Assembly: GCF_001076885.1 (NCBI RefSeq)
Contig: NZ_JVDT01000122.1
Location: forward strand, 1-63,881
DNA from: Bacillus sp. 522_BSPC
GTDB lineage: Bacteria > Bacillota > Bacilli > Bacillales > Cytobacillaceae
Direction: 5' to 3'
Length of the DNA stretch: 63,881 nucleotides
Shown here: piece by piece, positions 36,753 through 46,420 of the stretch
Position numbering within the stretch: position 1 is the first letter of the stretch
Layout: the number at the start of each line of letters is the position of its first letter
Program-made: the position numbers and the translations under genes
The notes under the pieces: model-generated
Told to the model about the DNA's origin: nothing
The model's database searches: none
Seen by the model: only the letters and a program-made list of their open reading frames with translations

Positions 36753-37526
36753 ATGAGTCGAATAATTACTATTACTTCCGGGAAAGGTGGGGTTGGAAAA
36801 ACTACAGTTACTGCTAACATCGGTATTTCCCTTGCATTAAAAGGCTATAAAGTGTGCTTAATTGATGCAGATTTTGGTTTACGAAACCTTGATATTCCAT
36901 TAGGCTTGTCTAATCGAATTATTCTAGATATTTCGGATTATTTGCAAAAGCTATGTTCCTTTAATCATATAGTCGTTAAACACCGTACATTAAAGAACCT
37001 TCATTTAGTACCCGGTAGTAAAAAGCAAGTGACAGAGGTAGAATTTCTCTCGTTTGTGGAGATGCTCCAAGAAATTGATTCACTGTATGATTTTATCTTA
37101 ATTGATTCTCCCTCAGGATTGGAAAGTGGATTTTTCTATGCAATAAACGGAGCCGATGAAGTTATTATTGTAGCTACACCTGATAAAACTGCATTACAGG
37201 ATGCAGACAGGGTAATTGGTATACTGGAATCACAAAATAAACAGCCATTATCTCTCCTTGTAAATGGTTATAAACATAACCAGGAAGTTGATAATATCTT
37301 GCAATTATTGAATATAAATATTCTAGGAGCCATTCCTTCTGATGCAGATATTATCGCAGCTAATAACAAAGGCAATCCAATTGCATTAAACCCAAGTTTA
37401 CAATCTGGAGTGATGTTTAGAAAGATTGCAAGTAATCTTTCCAAACACCATTATAACCAGAGAATTGATTTACCTTCTTATAACCAGAACTTTTTTACAC
37501 ATAGAAATTTAAAGCTGTCTTTTTAA
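36753..37526 (+). CDS. MinD/ParA-family ATPase of unknown role
   Basis: A 257-residue deviant-Walker ATPase. The deviant P-loop is GKGGVGKTT (10-18, with the signature Lys11), followed by DADFGLRNLDIPLGL and LIDSPSGLESGF. These are MinD features, and the closest family is MinD. It is not linked to minC or mreBCD, and the C-terminus (NQNFFTHRNLKLSF) lacks a clear amphipathic membrane-targeting helix, although the last residues are basic and hydrophobic. It could be a MinD paralogue, or a cargo-positioning ATPase. A strong site (TAGGGGG) precedes the ATG. It is convergent with the SH3b gene. Confidence 0.88.
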   Translation: MSRIITITSGKGGVGKTTVTANIGISLALKGYKVCLIDADFGLRNLDIPLGLSNRIILDISDYLQKLCSFNHIVVKHRTLKNLHLVPGSKKQVTEVEFLSFVEMLQEIDSLYDFILIDSPSGLESGFFYAINGADEVIIVATPDKTALQDADRVIGILESQNKQPLSLLVNGYKHNQEVDNILQLLNINILGAIPSDADIIAANNKGNPIALNPSLQSGVMFRKIASNLSKHHYNQRIDLPSYNQNFFTHRNLKLSF

Positions 37527-37558
37527 AAACATTTATGATTGAAAGAACTTATAGTCTC

Positions 37559-40273
37559 TTACTTAGCGTTTACTTGATAGGTTGGAATTTCATAGTTTAA
37601 TGTATATGTACTTATTAAACTATATAAATTATAAATTTGATTTACCTGTTTTGTTGCCCAGCCTATATCGGAAGCATACTGATGTGTTGCTGTCCCTGTT
37701 TTTTCAGCTGCATCAGGATTCCATCTCATTTTATATAAAGTATCTTGTCCAGCATTGATATAACCTTGCGCAATAAATTTTGCACCACCTATAATCGCAG
37801 CTTCAGGTGTAAACCAGCCAGCATTATAGGCATATTCGGCACCACTTGAAATAGCAGATCCATCATAGGCACCAATACCATACATGTTATAAACCATTTT
37901 ACCATTAACTTCAACACCATTTGCCAAAGTAGAAGTACCATTTCCAGTCTCTAAAAGAGCATGAGAAATCAAGTATAGTTCATTAATTCCGTAAGCATTA
38001 GCCGCAGTGACAAAAGCAGATGCTTTACCAGCTAATATACCTTTACCAGCTAATATCTTACTATCTACTTCTTTATCATCCACATTTGCTTTTGCAGACA
38101 ATTTAAGAAATTGCAAAGATTGGATATCACTATTAATAAAGTTATCGGGGTTTAGATAATAGGCAGTATCTTCTTTACTAGCACTAACCCAAGCCTGTGA
38201 ATAATCTACTTTATACCAGTAGTATCCATCCGTTCCTTTTACTTTGGAAACAACCGTTAATACCTGTCCACTCGTTAAAGTACTAACAACAGAATAATCG
38301 GTTCCAGCACCTCCACGCAATCTCCAGCCACTACCAAGTACAGTTCCTTTTGTGGAATCAGATGTTTTGAATACAATCGCATCTTCTCTGATATATGTAT
38401 CATATTTTGTATCCGTTTGTGGATTGACTTTTAATTGAATATTAGTCATGTCTTCTAAAGTCAGATTGTAATTAACATAACTCTTATTTATTGTTACATT
38501 AGTACTTCCATTATCTTTAGCCGTTAAATATTCTGTACTAACATACCCTTCCAGATTATTCACTATTATTTTGGACCAACCATTTTCTTCTGATTGAACA
38601 GTTACTACTGTTCCTGCTGCAAGCTTGCTTAAGATTGTCCCACTCGTTGATGGTGTAGCTCTCATATTTAAGCTAGAACCCGCTTGGACATTAACAATCT
38701 TTTCCACAGCTGTTGGTGCTTCCTCTGACTGCTTGTCTTCCTCTTGATCTGTTTGGTCGTCTGTTCCATTTTCAGGGGTAGTAATCCTTGTCAAGTACTC
38801 ACTGCTTACATACCCTTCTAGATTATTCGTCTTAATTTGTGACCAGCCATTTTTCTCTGATAATACTGTTACTACCGTTCCTGCTGTAAGCTTTCCTTTT
38901 ATTACTCCACTTGTTGATGCTGTGGATCTCACGTTTAAGCTTGATCCTGCTTGAACATTGACTTTCTTTTCCACTGTGGTTGGTGTTTCTTCTGGCTGCT
39001 TGTCTTCCTCTGGATCTGTTTGGTCGTCTGTTCCATTTTCAGGGGTAGTAACACTTGTTAAGTACTCACTGCTTACATACCCTTCTAGATTATTCGTCTT
39101 AATTTGCGACCAGCCATTTTTCTCTGATATTACTGTTACTACCGTTCCTGCTGTAAGCTTTCCTTTTATTGTGCCACTTGTTGATGCTTTCGATCTCACG
39201 TTTAAATTAGATCCCGTCTGCACATTAACTTTTTTCGTGATTATTGTCGGTGACTTGTCCGAATTACTTTGTCCACTTTCTGTATCAGATGCCTCGGTAG
39301 TAGTATCGGTAATTTGCTTATCTGACAAATAACTATTGCTTACATAGCCAGTCTTTCCAGATGCATTTACTTTATCCCAGCCATTTGCGCTTGAGAGAAC
39401 CGTAACCTTCGCCCCTCTAGAAAGCTTCGTTAGTACAGAACTACTCGTATTTGCTTCCTTACGCAAATTTAGCGATGAGTTTTTGGCTACATTTACATAT
39501 TTTGTTGTCGTTTTAACACCTGTTTCTTTTGATTGCTCTGAATTAACCGTTGATTTTTTGTCAGCTAAATACTGCGTTGCCACATAACCTTGTTTTCCAT
39601 ATACTTCCACTTTTGACCAACCGTTTGATTCAGAATAAACCGTTACGCCTACATCTTTTGCCAATTTAACAATAATAGAAGCTGAATTAGACGGACTATT
39701 CCTTAAGTTCAAACTCGATCCAGTATTTACATTTACATATTTAGTTGCTGTTTTTTGTTCATTTGATGTATCAGTTGTTTTCTTTTCCTCTGTTTGATCA
39801 GCTTTTATGTATTCTGATGCAACATAACCATTTATTCCATTTACTTTAATTTTTGACCAGCCATTAGATTCCGATACTACTTCAACCTTGGTATTCTGTT
39901 TGAGCTTTGTTAGGACCTTCGCTTTAGTAGAAGCAGATTCTCTAACATTTAAGGTAGAAGACGGGTTGATGGAAACATATTTTATCGAATTTTCTTGCTT
40001 TGTAATTAAATACGTGGATGATACATATCCAGTCTTTCCGTCTACATTTACTTTTGACCAACCATTTGTTTCAGAAAGGACATTTACTTTCGTCCCAGTA
40101 TTTAATGTTGTTACAATATTTGTATTCACTGATGGACCGACTCTTACATTTAATACCGATCCCTTATTCACTTCTACATATTTGGTAATGGAAGCAGCCT
40201 GAGCCTCTTCCATAAAAAGTGGAGAAGATAATGCTGCTAGAAATATACCAGGTACTACTACTTTTTTCACCAC
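37559..40273 (-). CDS. Secreted SH3b-repeat N-acetylglucosaminidase
   Basis: A 904-residue wall enzyme. After a signal peptide (MVKKVVVPGIFLAALSS ... AQA) come seven SH3b repeats of about 60 residues with short linkers between residues 30 and about 580 (pattern NVRxxxST...GWSKVxxxxxxGYVSSxYL), then a diverged eighth SH3b domain (about 615-690), and a C-terminal glucosaminidase domain (about 700-890) with SHALLETGNGTS supplying the catalytic Glu. It should cleave the glycan strands of peptidoglycan, the SH3b domains binding the wall. GTG starts behind AGGAGG. Repeats 5-7 and their acidic linkers (ENGTDDQTD) are nearly identical, a sign of recent tandem duplication. Confidence 0.92.
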   Translation of the reverse strand: MVKKVVVPGIFLAALSSPLFMEEAQAASITKYVEVNKGSVLNVRVGPSVNTNIVTTLNTGTKVNVLSETNGWSKVNVDGKTGYVSSTYLITKQENSIKYVSINPSSTLNVRESASTKAKVLTKLKQNTKVEVVSESNGWSKIKVNGINGYVASEYIKADQTEEKKTTDTSNEQKTATKYVNVNTGSSLNLRNSPSNSASIIVKLAKDVGVTVYSESNGWSKVEVYGKQGYVATQYLADKKSTVNSEQSKETGVKTTTKYVNVAKNSSLNLRKEANTSSSVLTKLSRGAKVTVLSSANGWDKVNASGKTGYVSNSYLSDKQITDTTTEASDTESGQSNSDKSPTIITKKVNVQTGSNLNVRSKASTSGTIKGKLTAGTVVTVISEKNGWSQIKTNNLEGYVSSEYLTSVTTPENGTDDQTDPEEDKQPEETPTTVEKKVNVQAGSSLNVRSTASTSGVIKGKLTAGTVVTVLSEKNGWSQIKTNNLEGYVSSEYLTRITTPENGTDDQTDQEEDKQSEEAPTAVEKIVNVQAGSSLNMRATPSTSGTILSKLAAGTVVTVQSEENGWSKIIVNNLEGYVSTEYLTAKDNGSTNVTINKSYVNYNLTLEDMTNIQLKVNPQTDTKYDTYIREDAIVFKTSDSTKGTVLGSGWRLRGGAGTDYSVVSTLTSGQVLTVVSKVKGTDGYYWYKVDYSQAWVSASKEDTAYYLNPDNFINSDIQSLQFLKLSAKANVDDKEVDSKILAGKGILAGKASAFVTAANAYGINELYLISHALLETGNGTSTLANGVEVNGKMVYNMYGIGAYDGSAISSGAEYAYNAGWFTPEAAIIGGAKFIAQGYINAGQDTLYKMRWNPDAAEKTGTATHQYASDIGWATKQVNQIYNLYSLISTYTLNYEIPTYQVNAK

Positions 40274-40624
40274 TACATTCCTCCTAGTTCTAATGTCTCA
40301 ATTCATTATTAGGCATCTTTAAACCTATCACCTTATTACTATCCGTTTCTATTACCCCAATTATGTATTCTTTATTACCTATGATATTATCTATTATTCT
40401 ACTAGTATATAATTCCATAGTCACGTTTTTTTATTTCTTTTATCTTCAATAGATCAAAAGTTTTATATATCAGAAAAATATTTCCATCTCTCCACTTTCA
40501 AAAGTGCTGTTTTCTAAACAATCAATCTATTTTTAGCAATTTTTACGACAAAGCAGACAGAACAAAATTAGGTACATAAACCTACCTTGAAATTGATGTT
40601 ATTCTCCTTCTTAAGATGGAATGA
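40274..40624. other. Intergenic upstream of the SH3b gene
   Basis: AT-rich promoter region with no small gene or structured element that I can support. Confidence 0.4.
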
Positions 40625-40670
40625 AAAAAGCCCTATCTAATCGTTCAAACCGATTTGATAGGGCTTTTTT
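40625..40670. terminator. Terminator of ansA
   Basis: AAAAAGCCCTATC pairs with GATAGGGCTTTTT, with extra pairing AATCG/CGATT in the loop arm. T residues on both sides. Confidence 0.8.
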
Positions 40671-40700
40671 ATTTGTATCTAATTGAATCAGAACAGCTCT

Positions 40701-41699
40701 TTAACTCTCCCATTCTACTGAAAGATCATAGGCTATCGGACTTTCCATCACTCTCTTTATTTCACTTAATGATTGTTCACTGCCCAGTACCCACATTAAT
40801 TTTGCAACAATGGCTTCTGTATTCATGTCAGCAGATAATATAACATTGTATTGAGAAACCTTTCTTCCCACTTCATATAATAAGAGATCTTGTCCTTCTT
40901 CCAGACACTGTGTAGAAATGACCACTGCTATCCCTGCGTTTACCATTTCTTCTATTTTTGGCAAGAGATTTCTCTCCTCAAAAGGTAATCCTCCATTACC
41001 AAAGCTTTCGATAATGACACCCTTATATACATGTTTAATAAAATCAAAGATTTCAGGTTTTGTTCCTGGATGCAATTTTAATAGAAATACATCTGGACAA
41101 ATCCTTGTATCCAATATTAGTTCATCCGTTTGCTTGTCCGGCTTCCATAAATACTGAATTTGATTTTCTTCTATTTTAGCCACATATGGATGGTTAATGC
41201 TTTCAAATGCATCATAGCTTTTGGTGCGCATTTTTACTGCTCTTGTCCCAATAATCACTCGACCATCAAAAACAACAAATACGCCCCCTATGTCCTCTTT
41301 TGCAAAGCGAATACTATCCATAACATTTTTCTTAGCATCTGTTTGTTTAAAACTAATCGGTACCTGTGATCCCGTAATAACAACAGGTTTTGTTAGACCA
41401 CCCAACATATAAGATAGCGCAGCTGCTGTATAGGCTAACGTATCTGTTCCGTGTGTGATAACAAAACCATCATATTCGTGATAATGTTCTGCAATTGTTT
41501 TAGCCATCATAATCCAATGTTCTGGCTGCATGTTCGTACTATCTCTATTCATAATAATTTTACAAGTCACATCAACTTCTAGAATATCATTTTTAAAATA
41601 TTGAAGGAGCTCTTCTGCAGACAAACCGGGGACTAGTCCTTCCTTCCCTTCAACTGAAGCGATTGTTCCACCGGTTGCAAGTAACAGCAATTTTTTCAT
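40701..41699 (-). CDS. ansA: Type I L-asparaginase
   Basis: A 332-residue cytoplasmic asparaginase. The first catalytic threonine is Thr12 in TGGTIAS and the second Thr85-Asp86 in [11 protein letters not shown]; the allosteric-type C-terminal domain is present. It hydrolyses asparagine to aspartate and ammonia. No signal peptide, so it is the housekeeping type I form rather than the secreted type II enzyme. Unlike B. subtilis, no aspartase gene (ansB) follows. It is monocistronic, ending at a strong terminator; GGAGGAC precedes the ATG. Confidence 0.94.
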   Translation of the reverse strand: MKKLLLLATGGTIASVEGKEGLVPGLSAEELLQYFKNDILEVDVTCKIIMNRDSTNMQPEHWIMMAKTIAEHYHEYDGFVITHGTDTLAYTAAALSYMLGGLTKPVVITGSQVPISFKQTDAKKNVMDSIRFAKEDIGGVFVVFDGRVIIGTRAVKMRTKSYDAFESINHPYVAKIEENQIQYLWKPDKQTDELILDTRICPDVFLLKLHPGTKPEIFDFIKHVYKGVIIESFGNGGLPFEERNLLPKIEEMVNAGIAVVISTQCLEEGQDLLLYEVGRKVSQYNVILSADMNTEAIVAKLMWVLGSEQSLSEIKRVMESPIAYDLSVEWES

Positions 41700-41912
41700 T
41701 TAAAGTCCTCCTAAATGCATTACTCCGTAAAGTATACACTTGCTTTATATACACCAAGTTATTATATATACTGAACGAAATTTCCGCAATAAGTGGATTC
41801 TATCCATTTTTGCAAAATGGAATAAACTTCTTTGTATGCACCTAAGTCTATTTTCCTAAAGATGTGACTAAAAGGAAGTGATCGGGACACTAATATTCCA
41901 GCCAAAGCTAAA
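41700..41912. other. Intergenic between nitroreductase and ansA
   Basis: No gene recognised. It contains the ansA promoter region on the minus strand, and leads to the hairpin at 41913-41953. Confidence 0.35.
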
Positions 41913-41953
41913 ACCGAACAAATCATTCGAAAATGGCTGAATGATTGTTCGGT
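41913..41953 (-). terminator. Hairpin, probable terminator of the nitroreductase gene
   Basis: ACCGAACAATCATTC pairs with GAATGATTTGTTCGGT (one bulged base) and on the minus strand is followed by TTTAGCTTT. The stem is strong but the T-tract moderate and the distance to the stop codon is about 120 bases. Confidence 0.55.
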
Positions 41954-42074
41954 ATTATTATTAGTTTAATAAACGGCTATTTTATTTAGGCTCTTCTTGC
42001 CTGCAACTAGAGTTATTATTTTTTTCGAAAAAATTTTTAAAAAATAATTACCTTTAAAAGCAAAACGAAAGGCC

Positions 42075-42560
42075 TTAATCTAAGTAGGTAATTTTGTCCT
42101 CAATGGAAGCTCTTTCTTTCGCAGCCATAATTTCTTCTGGATAACCAATTGCCAATACTCCTACGACTTCAAATTCATCGCTCACTCCTAATGTTCTTCT
42201 TCCTAACGCAGAAGAACCAACAGAACTCCAGAACGTTCCAATTCCTTCATCCCATGCCTGAAGCATAAAATTTTGAATAAAGCAGGAAACGGCTGATAAG
42301 TTTTCATCCCGTTCCATTTGGTTTCTTCCTTTATGTGATAAAATGGCTAAAACCTTTGAAGCCCCACCAAAATTTGTTTTATGCTTTAATTCTGCTCGAG
42401 TCTTTTCACCAATAAAAAGAATTTTCCATGGCTCTGTCATCTTATGATTCGGTGCATATCTGGCACGTTGTAGCCATTCCAAAATAATGGAATTATCTAC
42501 TACTTCAGGTTTAAATTTTTTTATTGTTCTTCTCCCTGTGATTACCTCGGATATATTCAT
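42075..42560 (-). CDS. Nitroreductase-family flavoprotein
   Basis: A short 161-residue nitroreductase of the YdjA/TdsD-like group. The FMN-phosphate site is RRTIKKF (residues 10-16), and the family signature WLQRARYAPNHKMTEPW with the later GTFWSSVG and GYPEE are visible. It reduces nitro or quinone compounds with NAD(P)H, forming a homodimer with FMN at the interface; physiological substrate unknown. GGGGAGAGGTAG precedes the ATG. It is monocistronic. Confidence 0.9.
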   Translation of the reverse strand: MNISEVITGRRTIKKFKPEVVDNSIILEWLQRARYAPNHKMTEPWKILFIGEKTRAELKHKTNFGGASKVLAILSHKGRNQMERDENLSAVSCFIQNFMLQAWDEGIGTFWSSVGSSALGRRTLGVSDEFEVVGVLAIGYPEEIMAAKERASIEDKITYLD

Positions 42561-42662
42561 TTCTACCTCTCCCCTTTTGTGAAGTCTTCCTTCATACTCC
42601 TTTTTATCATAACGCTATTGTTATCTTTTTTAAAGAATTCCTATTATTAAAAGACAGTTAAT

Positions 42663-43847
42663 TTAATTTATCTTATAGCTATTGTTTCTAAAACCACTTC
42701 TTTTTATTTCTATATTTACATGAACATTTATCTTTGCATCTTTAAAACCAGCATCCCAATTTTCTACATATTGTTTAAAATGCTTATAATCTTGGTCTCT
42801 AAATATTTCTCCTAGTCCAAATATGTCTGCCACATATTCTGTTTGCATTTTTTTAATTAGTTTACTGAATTCCTTCTCTAAGTAACTATTGCTCCGTTCT
42901 TCAAAATCTTCAAATGCGTTTACCTTTGCAGCCTTTATTCCTTTGTCAGATCCATCTAGTGTAGATTCCGCACGAACAAATATATCTATTTGCGGTCTTC
43001 CATTAACTTGCCTAGCATTAATTTTCGTCTGCGTATGGATAACTCGTAATCCAAAAAACTTTTGGTCTTCATAAGGAATCGTCAAAGAAGTACGTTCCAA
43101 TTTATTTTGAATCCACAATAAAATTCTTGTTTCTTGCAAATTCAGATAACCTTGGAGCTTTCCGTATTTAAAAATCGCTAAAGAATCAATTTTTGCGATT
43201 GCTCCTGGTTTTGTTGTCTTAATATTATCCATACTCCCTCCTATTTCTTTATCGCCTGAAATGATCATAGCTGCTAACACAGGAACTTGACCTTCTGATG
43301 AATATGTACGAATGAAATCGTTTAATTTCATTCCAGGTGTTCCTCCCCATTCCTTAAGCATATGATCCAGCTGCGGAAATATTTTTAAAGAGGAAACTTT
43401 TTGATAATCATTAATGATCCGCAAAAAATCAACAGCCTCTCCATCTTTCGCAACAACTATGTTGAAGTCATCTCTTATTTCTCTATCCCTATCGAAATAA
43501 TCCATAAAGCTGAGAATACCTTCTCGAGCTATTTCTTCACCAATGACAAGTAATCTCGTATGTGAAAATTCCAAATGAGTAGATATTGCAACATTAAACT
43601 TATGGGTAATCTCTCCCATTGTATCCCCTTCAATCGAGTAAACAATTGCGGGAGCCAAACCTTGAGCAGTTCTGGGATTTAGCTCTGTTGCAGAAGTGCT
43701 CTCTATAGATAACTTATACTTATGGGTTTCCCCTTTATCCACTGCTATCCCTGTCACAATGGCATTTTGATTAAGTTCCGAATGATCCCAACAACCAGTT
43801 AACAAAAAGATAGATATAATGGATATACTTAATAAGAAGCTTCTCAT
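42663..43847 (-). CDS. Orphan Ger(x)C-family germinant receptor lipoprotein
   Basis: A 394-residue C subunit of a nutrient germinant receptor. The signal peptide ends in a lipobox L-T-G-C with Cys19, then the Ger(x)C signature CWDHSELNQNAIVTGIAVDK. The middle (HTRLLVIGEEIAREGILSFM) and C-terminal domain (EKEFSKLIKKMQTEYVADIF) are also typical. It sits in the spore inner membrane. No A or B subunit gene is adjacent, which is unusual because gerA-type operons are usually ABC or ACB; the partners must lie elsewhere or the gene is a solitary survivor. Confidence 0.92.
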   Translation of the reverse strand: MRSFLLSISIISIFLLTGCWDHSELNQNAIVTGIAVDKGETHKYKLSIESTSATELNPRTAQGLAPAIVYSIEGDTMGEITHKFNVAISTHLEFSHTRLLVIGEEIAREGILSFMDYFDRDREIRDDFNIVVAKDGEAVDFLRIINDYQKVSSLKIFPQLDHMLKEWGGTPGMKLNDFIRTYSSEGQVPVLAAMIISGDKEIGGSMDNIKTTKPGAIAKIDSLAIFKYGKLQGYLNLQETRILLWIQNKLERTSLTIPYEDQKFFGLRVIHTQTKINARQVNGRPQIDIFVRAESTLDGSDKGIKAAKVNAFEDFEERSNSYLEKEFSKLIKKMQTEYVADIFGLGEIFRDQDYKHFKQYVENWDAGFKDAKINVHVNIEIKRSGFRNNSYKIN

Positions 43848-44076
43848 ATTTTATACTACTCCCTTAGAATCATCGATATCACACATATATCCTCCCTAAC
43901 AATATTCACCTTGCTAGGATAACTAGTAAGAAACACTTCTGCTGTCCATGTTGACTTCAGAAAACTATTGCTTACTTAACTATACAAAAAAAGGATAATT
44001 TTATTTTTTTCAAAGTTTACCAATAGGTTATGAAAAAAATGAAAAATTATCCTTTATATCATAATAATTTTATATA

Positions 44077-45903
44077 CTATTTTCTTAAATGATAGGGAAC
44101 AGTAGTTACAATTATATTTCGTTTATATAATAGATGTGCCTTGATCAATAGACTGGACTGATTGTGTAAGAAATTATGCCAACTTTTCTTCGTAATAAAT
44201 TGTGGGATAATAACCGTCACACTACGTTTCTGTTCCGCCGCTTTTTCCTCTATTGTATCAATAAATCTTGCTAGTGGCCTAATCAAACTTCGATATTGTG
44301 AATGAATGGTTACTAAACGAATATCTGGTCTAAATTCTTCCCATTTTTCCTCCATTCTTCTCTCACTCTCTCTGTCAAATGCAACATATACAGCAACTAC
44401 TACATCTCCTACCGTCTCCGCATATGCTAAAGAATTCTCTACCACTTTCGTTACCCCGGCAACTGGAAGAATAACGATATTCCCTTCCATTTTTATCGCT
44501 GAACGTGGCTTTGCTACTCTTAATTGTTCTGCAACATTTTGATAATGCTTGTTTATTTTATGAAACCCGAAAACAACAATAGGAAGAAAGAATAATACTG
44601 GCCACACTTGAAAAAACTTAGTTGTGAACAAAATTACTAAAACGGTAAAGGTAATAAACGCTCCAATTAAATTAATTGCTAACTTCCCTTTCCAACCCTC
44701 AGGCTTCTCTTTCATCCATTTTCTGCTCATTCCTGTTTGCGATAATGTAAATGGAATAAATACACCAACTGCATATAAAGGAATCAGCTTTTCTGTATGA
44801 CCATCGAAGAAAATGATTAATAATATAGAGGAGATACCTAAGATAACAATTCCATTTGAATAGCTTAATCGATCTCCTCTAACTGTAAATATACGTGGCA
44901 TATATTTATCCGACGCTAAATTTACGGCAAGCAACGGAAACGCAGCATAGCCAGTATTAGCTGCCAATATTAAAATGATGGCAGTTGTCACTTGGATAAA
45001 ATAATACATAGCATTTTTTCCAAACACTTCGGTAGCTATTTGAGAAATTACCGTTTCCTCTCCACTCGGAGCAATCCCAAACCAGAAGGCAAGAAAAGTA
45101 ATCCCGGAAAATAATACAGCTAAAAATAACCCCATCATCGTTAACGTTTTAACTGCATTTTTGGCAGATGGTTCTTTGAAATTTGGCACAGCATTAGAAA
45201 TTGCTTCCACACCTGTTAAAGCAGAACAGCCAGAAGAAAATGCCTTTAACAATAAAAAGACACTTAACCCTGGAACAGTCGTCCCAATCGGCGTGTGTAG
45301 CTCTGTAGGAACTTCTCCGTTTACAACCTTCCAAATACCAACACCAATTAAAATTAATAAAGTAAAAACAAACAAATAGACGGGATAAGCTAAAATAGAC
45401 GCAGATTCGGTTACCCCTCTTAAATTTAAAATTGTTATCAGAATAACCATCAATATTGCGATAATAACATTGTAATGATACAAACTTGGAAAAGCAGAAG
45501 TTATCGCATCTGTTCCAGCCGAAACACTAACTGCGACGGTTAGAATATAGTCTACTAAAAGCGATCCACCTGCAATAAGTCCTGCATTTTCGCCTAAATT
45601 ATTTTTAGATACAACATATGCTCCTCCACCTTGTGGATAGGCATAAATAATTTGACGATAAGACAACATCAAAGCTGTCAATAAAATAAGCACACCAATC
45701 GCAATAGGAATAGAGTACCAATAAGCAAGGAATCCTACTGCCGATAAGACAAGCAAAATCTGTTCTGTTCCATACGCTACAGATGAAAGCGCATCAGATG
45801 AAAGTATAGCCAACGCTTTTAATTTATTTAATTTTTGTTCTCCTAAAGCACTTGTTTTCAAAGGTTTTCCAATAATGATTCTTTTGACGGTTGATTTATT
45901 CAC
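44077..45903 (-). CDS. kimA: High-affinity potassium importer KimA
   Basis: A 608-residue APC-fold transporter, the KimA (YdaO) proton-coupled potassium importer. About twelve membrane helices (residues 30-455) are followed by a cytoplasmic C-terminal domain (about 465-608, starting IKMEGNIVILPVAGVTK) that in KimA binds c-di-AMP, which shuts the transporter. The N-terminus KALAILSSDALSSVAYGTEQ and PQGGGAYVVSK are typical. The gene is preceded by a c-di-AMP riboswitch, so both transcription and activity would be turned off when potassium and c-di-AMP are high. Confidence 0.95.
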   Translation of the reverse strand: MNKSTVKRIIIGKPLKTSALGEQKLNKLKALAILSSDALSSVAYGTEQILLVLSAVGFLAYWYSIPIAIGVLILLTALMLSYRQIIYAYPQGGGAYVVSKNNLGENAGLIAGGSLLVDYILTVAVSVSAGTDAITSAFPSLYHYNVIIAILMVILITILNLRGVTESASILAYPVYLFVFTLLILIGVGIWKVVNGEVPTELHTPIGTTVPGLSVFLLLKAFSSGCSALTGVEAISNAVPNFKEPSAKNAVKTLTMMGLFLAVLFSGITFLAFWFGIAPSGEETVISQIATEVFGKNAMYYFIQVTTAIILILAANTGYAAFPLLAVNLASDKYMPRIFTVRGDRLSYSNGIVILGISSILLIIFFDGHTEKLIPLYAVGVFIPFTLSQTGMSRKWMKEKPEGWKGKLAINLIGAFITFTVLVILFTTKFFQVWPVLFFLPIVVFGFHKINKHYQNVAEQLRVAKPRSAIKMEGNIVILPVAGVTKVVENSLAYAETVGDVVVAVYVAFDRESERRMEEKWEEFRPDIRLVTIHSQYRSLIRPLARFIDTIEEKAAEQKRSVTVIIPQFITKKSWHNFLHNQSSLLIKAHLLYKRNIIVTTVPYHLRK

Positions 45904-45949
45904 GATATATCCCTCACTATAAACTTTTCATAACTTTACTTTTAAACAC

Positions 45950-46132
45950 AAAAAAACTACAAAGAATTACTTTGTAGTCGTATAATAGTGTACGCCAAGT
46001 ATTCTCCCCTCTAAACGCTTCCGGAGTTAGCTGTCGGATTAGGGCATATGAGAGTTGCCCTTCCTTAATAAGGATTCACCCCTAGTGTTTCACACAATGT
46101 CGGGTCCCCCGTTCCAAAATGAATTAAGCGAT
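45950..46132 (-). ncRNA. ydaO/yuaA c-di-AMP riboswitch controlling kimA
   Basis: On the minus strand the aptamer elements are clear: AACGGGGGACCCGAC, GGGGTGAATCC, and AATCCGACAGCTAACTCCGG, closed by CGCTTAATT/AAGCG (46132 and 46014). The terminator ACTACAAAG/CTTTGTAGT (45957-45978) with a seven-T tract follows before the kimA start. c-di-AMP binding promotes termination, turning kimA off. This is one of the strongest RNA calls in the window. Confidence 0.95.
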
Positions 46133-46372
46133 TTGTATTAATTTGTTTTAACATGAATGATATTACGCCTGAAATTTAGGAAAGTAAAGAAACAAAAAGG
46201 AGTAAAATAAAGCAAATTTAACCGAAAAAGACAACCTAAGCTATTTTACATGGAAGAAATTATCTCTATCTCATTATTTTATATATTATCTACATTTATT
46301 AAAGGCTGCTCACTATTTCAAATTCAGTCCGTTTCGAGATGGAAAGTCTTTTAGAAAACAGCCAAAAGAAAA

Positions 46373-46409
46373 AAAGATGAGTACAGTGCCATGCACCATA
46401 CTCATCTTT
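46373..46409 (-). terminator. Terminator of ndh
   Basis: On the minus strand AAAGATGAGTA pairs with TACTCATCTTTTTTT. It lies 12 bases beyond the stop codon at 46421. Confidence 0.8.
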
Positions 46410-46420
46410 GTTCACTAGGA

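Noticed and set aside
41913-41953. Transposon end or attachment site
   Set aside because: The long inverted repeat here is better explained as the terminator of the nitroreductase gene; no matching partner copy or target duplication is seen.
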